Positions 1-9,750 of a stretch of DNA of 64,000 nucleotides are shown here, in pieces. This DNA is from Argyresthia goedartella (lineage: Eukaryota > Arthropoda > Insecta > Lepidoptera > Argyresthiidae). A program made the position numbers and the translations under genes. The DNA is taken from assembly GCA_949825045.1 (NCBI GenBank), contig OX463813.1, forward strand, positions 9,486,001-9,550,000, written 5' to 3'. The stretch's first letter is position 1, and each line of letters begins with the position of its first letter. A model generated the notes under the pieces. That model saw only the letters and a list, made by a program, of their open reading frames with translations. It made no database searches and was not told the DNA's origin.

Positions 1-1415
1 TGCAAGTACTTCAGTACTCTTGACCTTGCTTCCGGTTTTCATCAGATCCCAATGGCTGATAACGATGCTTCAAAAACCGCGTTCTCAGTCCCTCAGGCAC
101 ATTTCGAATTTACGCGAATGCCCTTTGGTCTAAAAAATGCTCCCTCAACTTTTCAGAGACTAATGAATTTAGCTCTTTCAGGCCATCAAGGAATAGAATG
201 TTTTGTCTATATCGACGACATTGTCATCTATTTTTTCGATTTGGAAACTCACATCAAAAATCTATCCGAAATTTTCCAAAGGCTCCGTGACTTCAATCTG
301 AAACTTCAGCCGGATAAGTGCGAGTTCCTCCGTAACGAAGTATCTTATCTTGGTCATATCATCACCGATCAAGGTGTCAAGCCAAATCCTGAGAAAATCA
401 GAGCCGTTCAAGAATTTCCATTACCCAAATGTCCTAAAGACATAAAATAATTCCTTGGGCTCGTGTCTTATTACCGGAGATTTATCCCGGAATTATCTAA
501 AATCGCCAAAGCCCTAACTTCTCTCCTTAAAAAGGACACTCCATTCAATTGGGAACATGAACATCAATTATCATTTGAGACTTTAAAAAATTCATTGACA
601 TCGGCTCCCTTGTTGGCATACCCCGATTTTTTCAAACCATTTGTACTCACCTGTGACGCATCAAATTATGCGATTTCAGCTATCCTTTCTCAAGGGCCTA
701 TTGGCAAAGATCGCCCTATTGCCTATTCATCTCGGACTTTGAATAAAGCCGAATGTAAAAGGAATGTTTGGCTATCATTTTTGGTACCAGAGTCTTCCGG
801 GCATATCTCTATGGCCGCCATTTCAAAATCGTGACCGATCACCGCCCATTAAAATGGCTTTTCAATTGTAAAGAACCCGGTTCTAAATTAGTTAGGTGGC
901 GACTGAAATTAGAGGAATGTGACTATGAAATTGAGTATAAAAAGGGTAAAATCAATAGCAATGCCGATGCGTTGTCTCGTTACCCTGTAAATCCGATTCT
1001 CCATAATGATACTGATCCTGAAGCCTCAACCTTACAAACACAATCTAATGAGCCACAACCATCAACGTCAACTCAAGACCCTGATCTTGACTCAATTCAA
1101 TTGAGTGACTTAATAGATCTCGGCGATGATAATATAAGCCCTTACGGCGATAACATAGATTTCACTCCCCCGGATCTTCCATTTTCACCACACCCTGAAA
1201 CGCCAGCCGAATCACCTCAAATCATACACTCTCCCAACAACGACTACTCCCAATTTCTGAAATCATTTTCCAACAAAAACGAAACATATAACACACACAT
1301 AAACGAATGTAATGAAAATTTGCTGAAAACTCAATACAAAACCATCCTTGTTCCCACATCAATAGATCTTGACGAATCAAATTATCTGAAATGGAAAATC
1401 CAACAGAACTTCTAA
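1..1415 (+). pseudogene. pol: Gypsy-A pol: reverse transcriptase and RNase H (broken)
   Basis: This is the polymerase part of the Gypsy-A polyprotein, which copies element RNA into DNA. The frame is open from base 1 with LDLASGFHQIPM, which holds the first catalytic Asp. The YIDD box is at 208-219. A TAA at 448-450 interrupts the frame just before FLGLVSYYRRF. The same frame then continues through the RNase H start (TCDASNYAISAIL, about 650-690). Near 765 the reading frame changes, and RNase H resumes with VTDHRPLKW and NADALSRY up to about 985. The stretch after it, to 1,415, is rich in Ser, Pro and Asp, as in linkers before the integrase. The stop and the shift make this a pseudogene. The 5' end is cut by the window. 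Confidence 0.9.
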
Positions 1416-2755
1416 ATAGCGAGAGAGAGCTACATTCGCTCAAAAAAATTGAAAACAAAGGAAAAACTTATTACTTACTATTCACAAAAGTCTATCATTT
1501 TGATTCCTGCAATTATCCAGAAATATTCCAATGTCTGAAATCGGTTAAAAATGATTTATCCGAAAATGTTACGGAAATTGCTATATCAGACTTCCAAAAT
1601 CCATTCGACAAACATGCTTTCACAAAAATCTATGGCATGATTATGTATTTATTTCACAATAGCCAGATCAATGTCAACATTTGCCACAACACCATAATTT
1701 ATGCCGTCCCTTCAGAAATAGCAAAGATTTTAAAAGAGAATCATGATATACCAATTGCAGGCCATTTAGGTTCCACCAGGATGTACAATAGAATCATACA
1801 GCGTTATTACTGGAAAAATATGCGATCAGACATTGAACTGTATGTAAAAAACTGCAAGTTATGTCAATCCAACAAAGCCTTTCGTAAAATAAACAGATCT
1901 CCTATGCAAATAACCACAACATCAACTCGTCCATTTGACCGTATCAGTTTAGACATAGTTGGACCATTACCTGAAGCCGGACCTTCGAAGCTAAGATTTA
2001 TTCTTACCCTCCAAGATGATTTGACAAAATACTCGATTGCTTACCCTATCTCGAATGCCACAGCAGAAGAATGCTGTGAATGCCTCGTTCATTTCATATC
2101 GCTCTTTAGAATCCCCAAAATGATTTTAACCGATCAAGGGACTAACTTCACTGCCGACCTTTTTAAACGTACTTGCGAATTCCTTAAGATAAAACAAATC
2201 TGGTCTTCACCATATCACCCTCAAACCCAAGGCGCAATTGAAAGGAGCCATTCTACGCTGAAAGAATACTTAAAATCGTATGTTAATGAAAACCAAAATA
2301 ATTGGCATAAATTTGTGTACACAGCAATGCTAGCATATAATAGTAATACCCACTGCACAACCCAATTTACACCTTTCGAGCTGATGTTTGGACATAAGCC
2401 ACATATCCCTGACTCTGTCTTTAATCTACGCTCAGATGTTACTTATCCAGAGTATGTAAAAATGCTTAACCACCGATTAAAACTATCCCGCAAAAAGGCT
2501 TTAGAAAATATCCGGCTCTCCAAAGAAAGATCCAAGGCTTATTATGACAGACAAACCAGAATCTCTACATACAAAGTTGGCGATATGGTATACTTAAGAA
2601 ACCATCTCAGATTGCGAAAAGCCCTTTCACCAATCTGGAAAGGCCCATATAAGGTGGTTAAAATACATGGAAACAACACATTGTCATTGCTAATAAACAG
2701 ACGCCATGTTAAACACCACTATGACCAAGTGAAACCAGCACATGAATGTGAATAA
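1391..2755 (+). pseudogene. pol: Gypsy-A pol: integrase domain
   Basis: This 454-codon open frame encodes the integrase part of pol, separated from the RNase H frame by a frame change near 1,400. The zinc-binding HHCC module is visible (HLGSTRMYNRI followed by CKLCQSN, about 1,750-1,870). The catalytic DDE core follows: SLDIVGPLP for the first Asp, LTDQGTNF for the second, and HPQTQGAIERSH for the Glu. The C-terminal GPY/F-type segment is present (IWKGPYKVVKI, about 2,633-2,665). The domain itself is intact and about the usual length. The ATG at 1,391 is probably not a natural start, because integrase is normally made as part of the polyprotein. Confidence 0.9.
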
Positions 2756-2819
2756 CCCCTTAGATAGGTAAGATATGTAGTTAAGTTCTAATTTTAATGT
2801 AGTTATTAAATTTTTCCAG

Positions 2820-2934
2820 ATTTATTGTGAACAATCACAATCAAGTTCTGGCTACTAGCGTCGAACCGATCACCAAGGGTCCTGGGATACTCCTTAACCC
2901 AATTGGTACATTACGTGTCGTGGATGACCATTTT
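2820..2934 (+). pseudogene. env: Gypsy-A envelope gene, 5' fragment
   Basis: A pyrimidine-rich acceptor ending in AG at 2,818-2,819 precedes an open frame that includes EPITKGPGILL and runs to the LINE insertion. In errantiviruses env is translated from a spliced RNA, so an acceptor at this place, about 65 bp after pol, fits. The frame stops being env at 2,935, where a LINE has been inserted. The rest of the gene continues after 4,931. No signal peptide is visible in this piece. Confidence 0.6.
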
Positions 2935-4925
2935 AGATAGATAGATAGATAGATAAATTAATTTATTCATTGCAACATGGTACACACACAAATACATAAT
3001 TTTAACTCAAATTTTAAGAAGAAAAATCTGCAAATTAAAACAAAACACAGCAGTTAAATAAAACAAACAATAAATAATAAAATTATACAAGCAAAACATT
3101 AAGGTACGGTAAGGATAACTATGTGGTATTGTGACTGTACCGCGACAATGAAATGGCCCTGACTCAGCAATGTCACAGACGAATCTGTGACGCTGATATT
3201 CTGCCAGAGCCAGTACGGACAAGACAACGGTTTGCTCAAGTACACATTTAACAACGTAAAATATGATGATTTTAATAAAATTGTTGAATAAAATAAATTG
3301 TATTCTAGAAGATTGTATTAAAATTATAGCATTAAAATTATATCATTAAAATGTATAGTAATAAAAGAAATAAAATTAAAAAAAATATATAGTAATATGT
3401 AATAAAATTTATGTCAGGGTTACAAGTAAGATTAAATTGAAAATGTCATTAGGATTATAAAATAATAATAATCAGAAGGGAATTAATCATAGTAATAATA
3501 TAATTGGAAACAATATAAATATCACAGGTAACAGGTAGATTAGCTTCGTGCCGTTCCCTAAGTTTTCTGCTGTAGTATCAAATACTTTCTATAGGCACTT
3601 ATAAACCCAGCCTTACTAGTAAGCAGCCGAAGGGGTGGTGGGATGTTATTCCAGCACTTTGTGGCACGGTACTTAAAACTGCCACGGAAAACTGCACCCT
3701 TGTGTCGAGGCATTGAGAGAAAAGGAGCAACTCTCTGGGACATACGCCAGGTAAGTTTGTCATAAAGATAAGAAGGTGTCCTCTTCACTATAACCTCAAA
3801 CAACAGCGTTGAAAAATACAAATCCTGTCTAGCTTTCATCCTTAAAATATTTGCCCTGTTTAAAAATGGAGTAATGTGCGTTTTGGGGGGAATTACGAAA
3901 CAGAACCTGGCACAGGCATTTTGTACTCTTTGTATGAGTTTTTGTGTTTTCTCAAATAGACACGCTCCATACACTGTAATACAATAGTTAAGCTTGGATA
4001 GTACTAAGGCTTCACTTAACTGTATTCGCAGGTCAACGCTAAGAAGGTAACGGATTCTATACAAAACTTTAAGCCTATAGAAGCAATTCCTTACAACCTC
4101 AAGGACATGTCCCTCAAAACAAAGTTTGTCATCCATAAGAAGACCCAGGTTTCGTGCTTCCCGGACCCGTGTAATGGCGACCCCATTTACCAGGACCTTC
4201 GGATCATGCATAGCTATTGCCTGTATTTGATTTTTTTGAGCCCAATATCATACACTTCGATTTATTTGGGTTAAGGACTAGAGTGTTAGAAGACGCCCAT
4301 TGCGATATACGGCCCAGATCTTCATTCAGAGCCTCCACTCCCATACGGGGATCATTGACAACTGATATATAAATTTGAAGATCATCGGCATACAAGTGAT
4401 AACTACTGTTAATTATACTTCGAGTGATGTCTGCACTATATATTATAAACAGAAGTGGTCTAAGCATGGATCCTTGTGGGACTCCTCTATTAAGGGTAGC
4501 TAGCTATGACTGCATCTGAGATCCGTCTGTCTTATCCAGCACTACCCGTTGACAGCGATTGCTAAGGTAGCTACTAAACCATTTTATGGTAGGAACATCG
4601 AAGCCATAGAAAGCCAGTTTTGACAGCAGTAGTGGAATGTTTAAAGCATCAAAAGCCCTGGAAAAATCTAGGAGAGCGAGTATGGTTCCCCTGCCCTGGT
4701 CCTGAGAAGACAGGATATTATCCACCACATCTAACAGGGCCGACGCAGTGCTACGCCCCTTTCTGAACCCGAACTGGCACTGAGGCAGGATGTTATTACT
4801 CTCACAGTACTTTGAGACCTGGTTATATATCACTTTTTCCAAAATTTTAGATAGATACGGTAAGATAATTATTGCACGTAGGTCACTTATGTTTACAGGG
4901 TTGTCAATTTTCGGTATAGGACGGA
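2935..4925 (-). mobile_element. LINE-B: 5'-truncated non-LTR retrotransposon inserted in env
   Basis: The element lies on the minus strand with its 3' end at 2,935, where a TAGA-repeat tail (2,935-2,955) is seen. Both sides carry the 6-bp duplication CATTTT (2,929-2,934 and 4,926-4,931), the expected mark of target-primed insertion. It is truncated at the 5' end inside the reverse transcriptase domain. About 620 bp of AT-rich 3' untranslated sequence separate the coding part from the tail. Confidence 0.85.
3558..4842 (-). pseudogene. LINE-B reverse transcriptase, C-terminal part
   Basis: The minus-strand frames give a non-LTR reverse transcriptase in order: FGFRKGRSTASALL, LLDFSRAFD (first catalytic Asp region), then after a break near 4,490 LYADDLQIY (the catalytic ADD box), and a long C-terminal thumb region with LSKLNYCITVYGA and RVQNACARF. 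At least two frame changes occur (about 4,490 and 4,208). The style is that of the Jockey/CR1 group. The upstream part, EN and ORF1 are absent, so the copy is 5'-truncated. Confidence 0.85.
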
Positions 4926-4931
4926 CATTTT

Positions 4932-6611
4932 CACGTAGTTATTCCAATAGACATCTCTTACGTTAACCATCACCTAGAAAATATTCGTGAAACCTTTAGT
5001 ACTGTCAGATTCCTATGTCAACAGAATGAACCCATTAGAGGTCAATGTCACAACATGATGCAACCACTCGATTCCCTCTTCAGCGATATTCTACGAGACC
5101 ATAACTCTATTTCCCATCTCACCTCAAGTAGTCCAACTAGAAGGTCAGCCTGGTTCTCGGGCGTCGGAACTGTATTTAAACACATATTTGGCACCCTAAG
5201 TGAAGAGGATGCTGAAAAATATAATAATGCTATTCGAATACTTTACGATAACGATAGTAAACTTACAAATTCTTTGACGGACAGCATTATTATATCTCAA
5301 TCGGCAATTTCAAATCTTAACCGATCCCTGTACGAACTAAATAGAAATGAAGCCATACTGGACGCCACTCTTGAAAATTTAACCCATTCATTAAACAATG
5401 TTTCCAAAATAATGAATGAACTTGCAATCGAAAATCAAATAACTCACACATTGAACAGTTTGCAAGCCAATATGATCACATTGTCATTTAAAGTTGAAGA
5501 TATTGTAAATTCTGTACTATTTACTAAAACAAATACTTTGCATCCTTCAATAATTACTCCTAAACAGCTGTATAACGATATTTTAAAACATGTCAATTTA
5601 ATGCCTAAATATAAAGACTTCCCTGTTGATTTACACCTGAATAATATACATTTACTGATGAATCTTTCAGAATTGATATCATACTTCTTAGATAATAACC
5701 TATTTTTTATAGTGAAGATTCCTTTAGTTACACTCACAGAGTTTAATCTGTTTAAAAATATACCTGTGCCTACACCCTTAAATGTTAATAAATTAAACAC
5801 ATTTTCAATGATTTTATCTGAAAAACCATTTATTGCCTTAAGTAAAGACAAAACTGTGTATGTGACTCTGGAAAACCTTCAGAAATGTAAAACTATCTTT
5901 GAGAACAAATTTATGTGTGACGAAACCGAAATCTTCAGTGTTATTGGGTATCCATCCTGTGAAACCGAAATTATGACAAAAGCTATCACTCATATGCCTA
6001 ACCAGTGTAACCATAAATTTCTCTTCGGATATATAGACATTTGGCACAGATTAAGTAATGACAAATGGATTTTTATCCAATCTGAATCTACTAAGCTTTC
6101 GATAGACTGTAATAACAGCCTCACGGAATTAACAATATCCGGTGCAGGCGTACTGAATATTGAACCTGAGTGTATAGCGTATTGTAGAAGCAATAAGCTA
6201 TTAAGTAAATCTAACCCTAAGGTATCTATAATTAACATAAGACCTGAATATAGTATAACTGACGACAAATGCTGTAACATACAAAAATTCAAAGATTTAA
6301 ACTTGGACACTTCACATCAGAGTATTTCGAATATCAACCTAGATAATCTTAAATATTTAAAATTACTCTCTGATCAAAATATCGAAAACCTAAAATCTGT
6401 AAAACCATCACAACAATTTGTAAACCATGTCAGTTTTCCAATTTTTAGTGTATTATCAATTATCTTTTGTGTTAGTGTTATAATTTTATATTTTTGCAAA
6501 AAGTATGAGTGTCTACAATTCCTTATCTGTAAAGATCAAAGTGATCCTGAAAACCCAGAAATTCAAATAGCCGATGAATCTGATCCTGGTCCGCGACTTC
6601 GTATTGACTGA
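4932..6611 (+). pseudogene. env: Gypsy-A envelope glycoprotein (Baculo_F-like), main part
   Basis: This is the membrane fusion protein of an errantivirus-type element, acting at the virion and cell surface. The frame is open from the LINE duplication at 4,932; the longest ATG-started part is 5,055-6,611 (518 codons). A basic cleavage-like TRRS precedes a hydrophobic Gly-rich stretch (WFSGVGTVFKHIFG, about 5,150-5,190), as in F-type fusion proteins. Heptad-like Asn/Leu-rich sequence follows. A Cys-rich region lies at about 5,880-6,190. One membrane segment (SVLSIIFCVSVIILYF, about 6,448-6,496) precedes a short cytoplasmic tail. No stop is seen here, but the gene is split from its 5' end by LINE-B, so it cannot be expressed whole. 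Confidence 0.85.
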
Positions 6612-6664
6612 ATTTCATCTGAAACTTACATGAAATTCGGTAAGTTTCATCTCACGCAGGGGGC

Positions 6665-6885
6665 TGTTATATCCCCTCTATGTATGGTGAATTGCTGATG
6701 AACCTGCTTCATCATCATTTAACTAGGCCCTGTACTGATGAAGTCGTTGGCGAGGAGTCAGTCTCTCTCCGCCGGTCATACCGTAGACACACATATTTCT
6801 AATCCCGATCTTTGAATATATTCTATTATTATAGTTTAAAAGTGTTTCTTTTTTTAAAAAGAGAATTCGCGGACCCCTTATAACA
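6665..6885 (+). repeat. Gypsy-A 3' LTR
   Basis: A purine-rich tract (CGCAGGGGGC) ends just before 6,665. The LTR begins TGTTATATCCCC and ends CCCCTTATAACA, giving a terminal inverted repeat. Its length is 221 bp. The partner 5' LTR is outside the window, so identity and age cannot be judged. Confidence 0.8.
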
Positions 6886-7560
6886 GTACGTAGTATCTTA
6901 GAGTACGCATCCCCGGTCTGGTCACCTAGCTATGTAACACATATTAGGAAAAGTATACAAAATAGCTTTATAAGAATGACAAAGAGGTTTATAAATTTCC
7001 GCGACTACAGATCAGAACTCAAACTTGACTCCCTAGCGAACAGACGCATAGTGGCCGACATGAAACTGCTTTTTGATGTAACCCATAACCTGATTGACTG
7101 CAACGATTTGACTTCGCGTGTCGGTCTGAGAGTACCGCGAAGGAGTGTGCGACGAGTGCCTAGGCCTATTTTTCATCGACCACACTTTCGTACTAACTAT
7201 CACCGAAATGCAACTATCAATAGGTGCATTGACCTCTACGAAAGACACTTCTCTTCCCTAGACATATTTACCTTGAGAGGCCGCGATTTATATCGGAGGT
7301 CCGCAGATGTCTTAAACCTGAAGAAGACAGTTGAAATGTACGGTCGACGGAACACCAACCTTAACATGCCCAGCCCAATTTATTATAATACTTTTTTAAC
7401 CATATGTTTGCACTTGCGGGCGGGATTGTGCCAGTGGTTGTTCTGCTGCCGACTGTATGCATACCACTATCTGTTTGTAGGTATTAAAATTAAGATAATC
7501 TTTACATTCTCGACTCCAAATAGGTATACAAAAACATAATAACATCGGGGTGCGGGCGGT
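6886..7560 (+). pseudogene. LINE-D: C-terminal fragment of a non-LTR reverse transcriptase
   Basis: One frame is open from about 6,899 and reads LEYASPVWSPSYVTHIRKS, the familiar start of the LINE post-RT region. It continues through the ORF starting at 6,976 (RMTKRF, RRIVADMKLLFDVTHNLIDC, RVGLRVPRRSVR, FRTNYHRNATINRC) to about 7,540. This is the last 200 or so residues of an ORF2 of Jockey/CR1 type. It starts directly at the end of the Gypsy-A LTR, so Gypsy-A probably inserted into this older LINE and its 5' part lies left of the window. Confidence 0.8.
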
Positions 7561-7675
7561 GGTGGGTTGTCCCCTGCACTTGCACTTAGGTTACTTACAT
7601 AATTATAGTGAGACCGCATTTATAAATGGCAACAAATATAGTGACCACCAAAATAATTTGTCTTACCCAAAATGG

Positions 7676-7838
7676 GTAAATGATCACCAAAAGTTGCAGA
7701 AAGTATCAGGGCAAAATACTACGATAGCTTGGGTGAGGTAGTGCCTTCGTGTTGGGTTGAACATGTAAGAGCAACAAAGGATACTTCAATCATAAACTTA
7801 AGAACACAAAACACAAAAGAAGTTTGGTGATCATTTAC
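7676..7838. repeat. Inverted repeat, possible small MITE remnant
   Basis: GTAAATGATCACCAAA at 7,676-7,691 is matched perfectly by its reverse complement at 7,823-7,838, about 130 bp away. Short TGATCACC-type inverted ends are compatible with a small non-autonomous DNA element, but no target duplication was identified. Confidence 0.4.
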
Positions 7839-9426
7839 TAATTCTGGCAGTCCTTTCGAATTTATTGATAGTACACTTTTAAATTTTTTGGTAATCGTTT
7901 CAACACAAGGCCTAATAAATGGCTGATAGTGTCTAGGTGTAGGCTGAGGCTGGGGTACTGACGACTGTACACCCAGCTCGGTGCTAATCATGTGCGTGCG
8001 GGTATGGCGGGGTAGGTACCTTGTTAATTGTTAACTGATGAACTGAATTCTATTTACCAATCAATAGAAATTCTGCTGTGTTTCTTTTAAGTGCCAGAAT
8101 AATAGAAACGTGTTGTTAATGCGTAGTGTTCTAATTTACAAACCTTGCCCTGTATTATAGGTATATAAACTCATTGTGAGTAGGAACATAGGTGCAACCC
8201 TAGTAGGTAACGGATAGACCATGTTATCAGCAAATATTCTTTCCTTTGTCTGTGTTCAAGTGTGTGTGATATGTATAAACTTAATTAGAAGTAAGAAAAG
8301 GATATTTAACCAAAGTACATAGTACATAGGTACAATATACTTAGATTAAACCATATTGTCCTAAGTAGGGTGCGCGAGCTGTTTGTGTTGGGTAGCGCTG
8401 CATAGCCGTGGTCTCTGAGAACCTGATGGTGTTTTTCTCGTGTAAGTTTTTACAGATGGATTCTCGGATATTAGGGTCGTGTGGTGTCCCTTAATACGGA
8501 CAGCCCGTGTTCTCGGATATTACGGCCGGCCACCTTTCATACAGCCCAATCTGTTAAAAATACTCCTAAGATTCAGAAACAAAATAAATTTCCAACTCCT
8601 GGCTCCGCTGACTACGACTATACTAATGTGACAGCTCAAGTCCTTCTCAAAGACCCGAAATCGTCTCTGAATCTTGGACCAAGTGTAATTTTTATTTTTC
8701 ATGTTTATGCGCTGATGGTCCCGGATTGCGCTCAGCCGAATGTTGCGGCGGGGCATGGTGCGGGGGGCGGGGGTAAAGCATTGCTATTGCCAGCCGCATA
8801 GCTCCATCCTAGTCCCCCGTTCCATGAATCTCGTGTTGCGCGCGTGGATGTGCGTGGTCCGGGGGTATCAGGAAAAATATTCTTTCATGCAACCTCTTTA
8901 GTTCTCCACTACCGCATACATTAAAAATACTATACTAGTTATATAGGCTATCCTGTAATTGGCATTAATACAAAGTAATTAATTAACTCTGCGATAGATT
9001 AAGTACATATATGCTGTGGGATACAAATAAACAAATACAAATACAAAATAATACCGAGTGCGCAAAACAGAGAAGCACTAGAACGTAAATGACAGCGCCC
9101 GGTATGGGAGGGACGGGCGAGCTGTGATTTTTTCATCTACCTTATTTTTCTCCAGATAAAGTACGCGAAATGGCTAGCCTATGAGTGAAACTAAATTTTA
9201 TTTCTAACCTGATATTGAGAACAAAGCTTGATGTATATTGTCTTTTATACTTTATGATGTTTTAAATTGCGTTTTGTTTTATATGTTACTTTTAAATTTG
9301 TTTGTGTTTGTACAGCAAATATTCCATCTATCAAATTGTAAGGAAAAATCCGACAACCATAAATTTGTATTACCGTTGCATAAAACTATTTTTTGTGCGG
9401 AACCCTCACCCGGGCCTGACCCGCAT

Positions 9427-9461
9427 CTGGCCACGTGCGGGCCTGACCCGCACGTGGCCAG
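9427..9461. promoter_or_regulatory. Perfect 15-bp-arm hairpin with two CACGTG boxes
   Basis: The left arm CTGGCCACGTGCGGG (9,427-9,441) pairs with its exact reverse complement (9,447-9,461) around a 5-nt loop, CCTGA. Seven T follow. Each arm carries the E-box CACGTG. A partial extra copy of the arm (CGGGCCTGACCCGCATCTGG) lies just upstream. The site is about 180 bp upstream of the TATA box at 9,643. Its function is unknown. A role as a bHLH-type binding site is possible. Confidence 0.5.
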
Positions 9462-9642
9462 TTTTTTTCCTTCAACAATTAAATTGCACGAGTGTTTTTT
9501 TATTATAAACATGTCAAAGGATAATTGATATAATAATGTGATGATTAGTTTCTCACTCTATTGGTTTCTTATCGTTTATTCGGTGTTTCAAATTAATTAT
9601 TCATCCTTTAATTGATACATGTGGGTATTTACAGCAAAAGGG

Positions 9643-9650
9643 TATAAATA
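9643..9650 (+). promoter_or_regulatory. TATA box of the micro-exon gene
   Basis: TATAAATA lies 38 bp upstream of the ATG at 9,688. With the usual spacing of about 30 bp, transcription would start near 9,673, leaving a 5' leader of only about 15 nt. Short leaders and strong TATA boxes are common in abundant secreted-protein genes of insects. Confidence 0.65.
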
Positions 9651-9687
9651 ATCGATTTTTTAATACCTTAGGTGAATATTGAGAAAG

Positions 9688-9750
9688 ATGAAGTCAATCC
9701 TAATACTTGTTTTTGTGGCTTCGGCCCAGCTTGCAATAGCATCCAAATTG
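9688..9750 (+). CDS. Micro-exon gene, exon 1: signal peptide
   Basis: The 63 nt encode 21 residues beginning [10 protein letters not shown], with a short basic n-region, a hydrophobic core and an AIA cleavage-type end followed by SKL, so the product should enter the secretory pathway. The exon ends in phase 0 at the donor GTAAATCTT. The ATG is the first after the predicted transcription start. Confidence 0.8.

Larger units (their letters stand above)
1..6885 (+). mobile_element. Gypsy-A: 3' part of an env-bearing Gypsy (errantivirus-like) LTR retroelement
   Basis: The order reverse transcriptase, RNase H, integrase, envelope, purine-rich tract and LTR is read on the + strand. The 5' LTR and gag lie left of the window. 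The 3' LTR is 6,665-6,885. The pol region has an in-frame stop and two frame changes, and the envelope gene is split by a LINE inserted at 2,935, so the copy is dead as a unit. The third gene, of the baculovirus F-like envelope type, is what places it with the errantiviruses. Confidence 0.9.
7561..9642. other. Stretch without a recognised gene, upstream of the micro-exon gene
   Basis: No coding frame here resembles a known family. Visible items are a 16-bp inverted repeat (7,676-7,838), a short direct repeat TTCTCGGATATTA at about 8,460 and 8,509, a CpG-richer patch at about 8,340-8,880, a LINE-type tail (ACAAATACAAATACAAAATA near 9,030), and the strong hairpin at 9,427-9,461. The last few hundred bases are the likely upstream control region of the gene that starts at 9,688. 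Confidence 0.5.

Noticed and set aside
8481..8801. ORF of 106 codons in the upstream region
   Set aside because: No recognisable domain, a CpG-rich end, and no support as an exon; left as unassigned sequence.
9238..9528. Overlapping ORFs on both strands across the 9,427-9,461 hairpin
   Set aside because: The repeated peptide GSGPHVARCGSGP is a by-product of the palindrome and its partial direct repeat.
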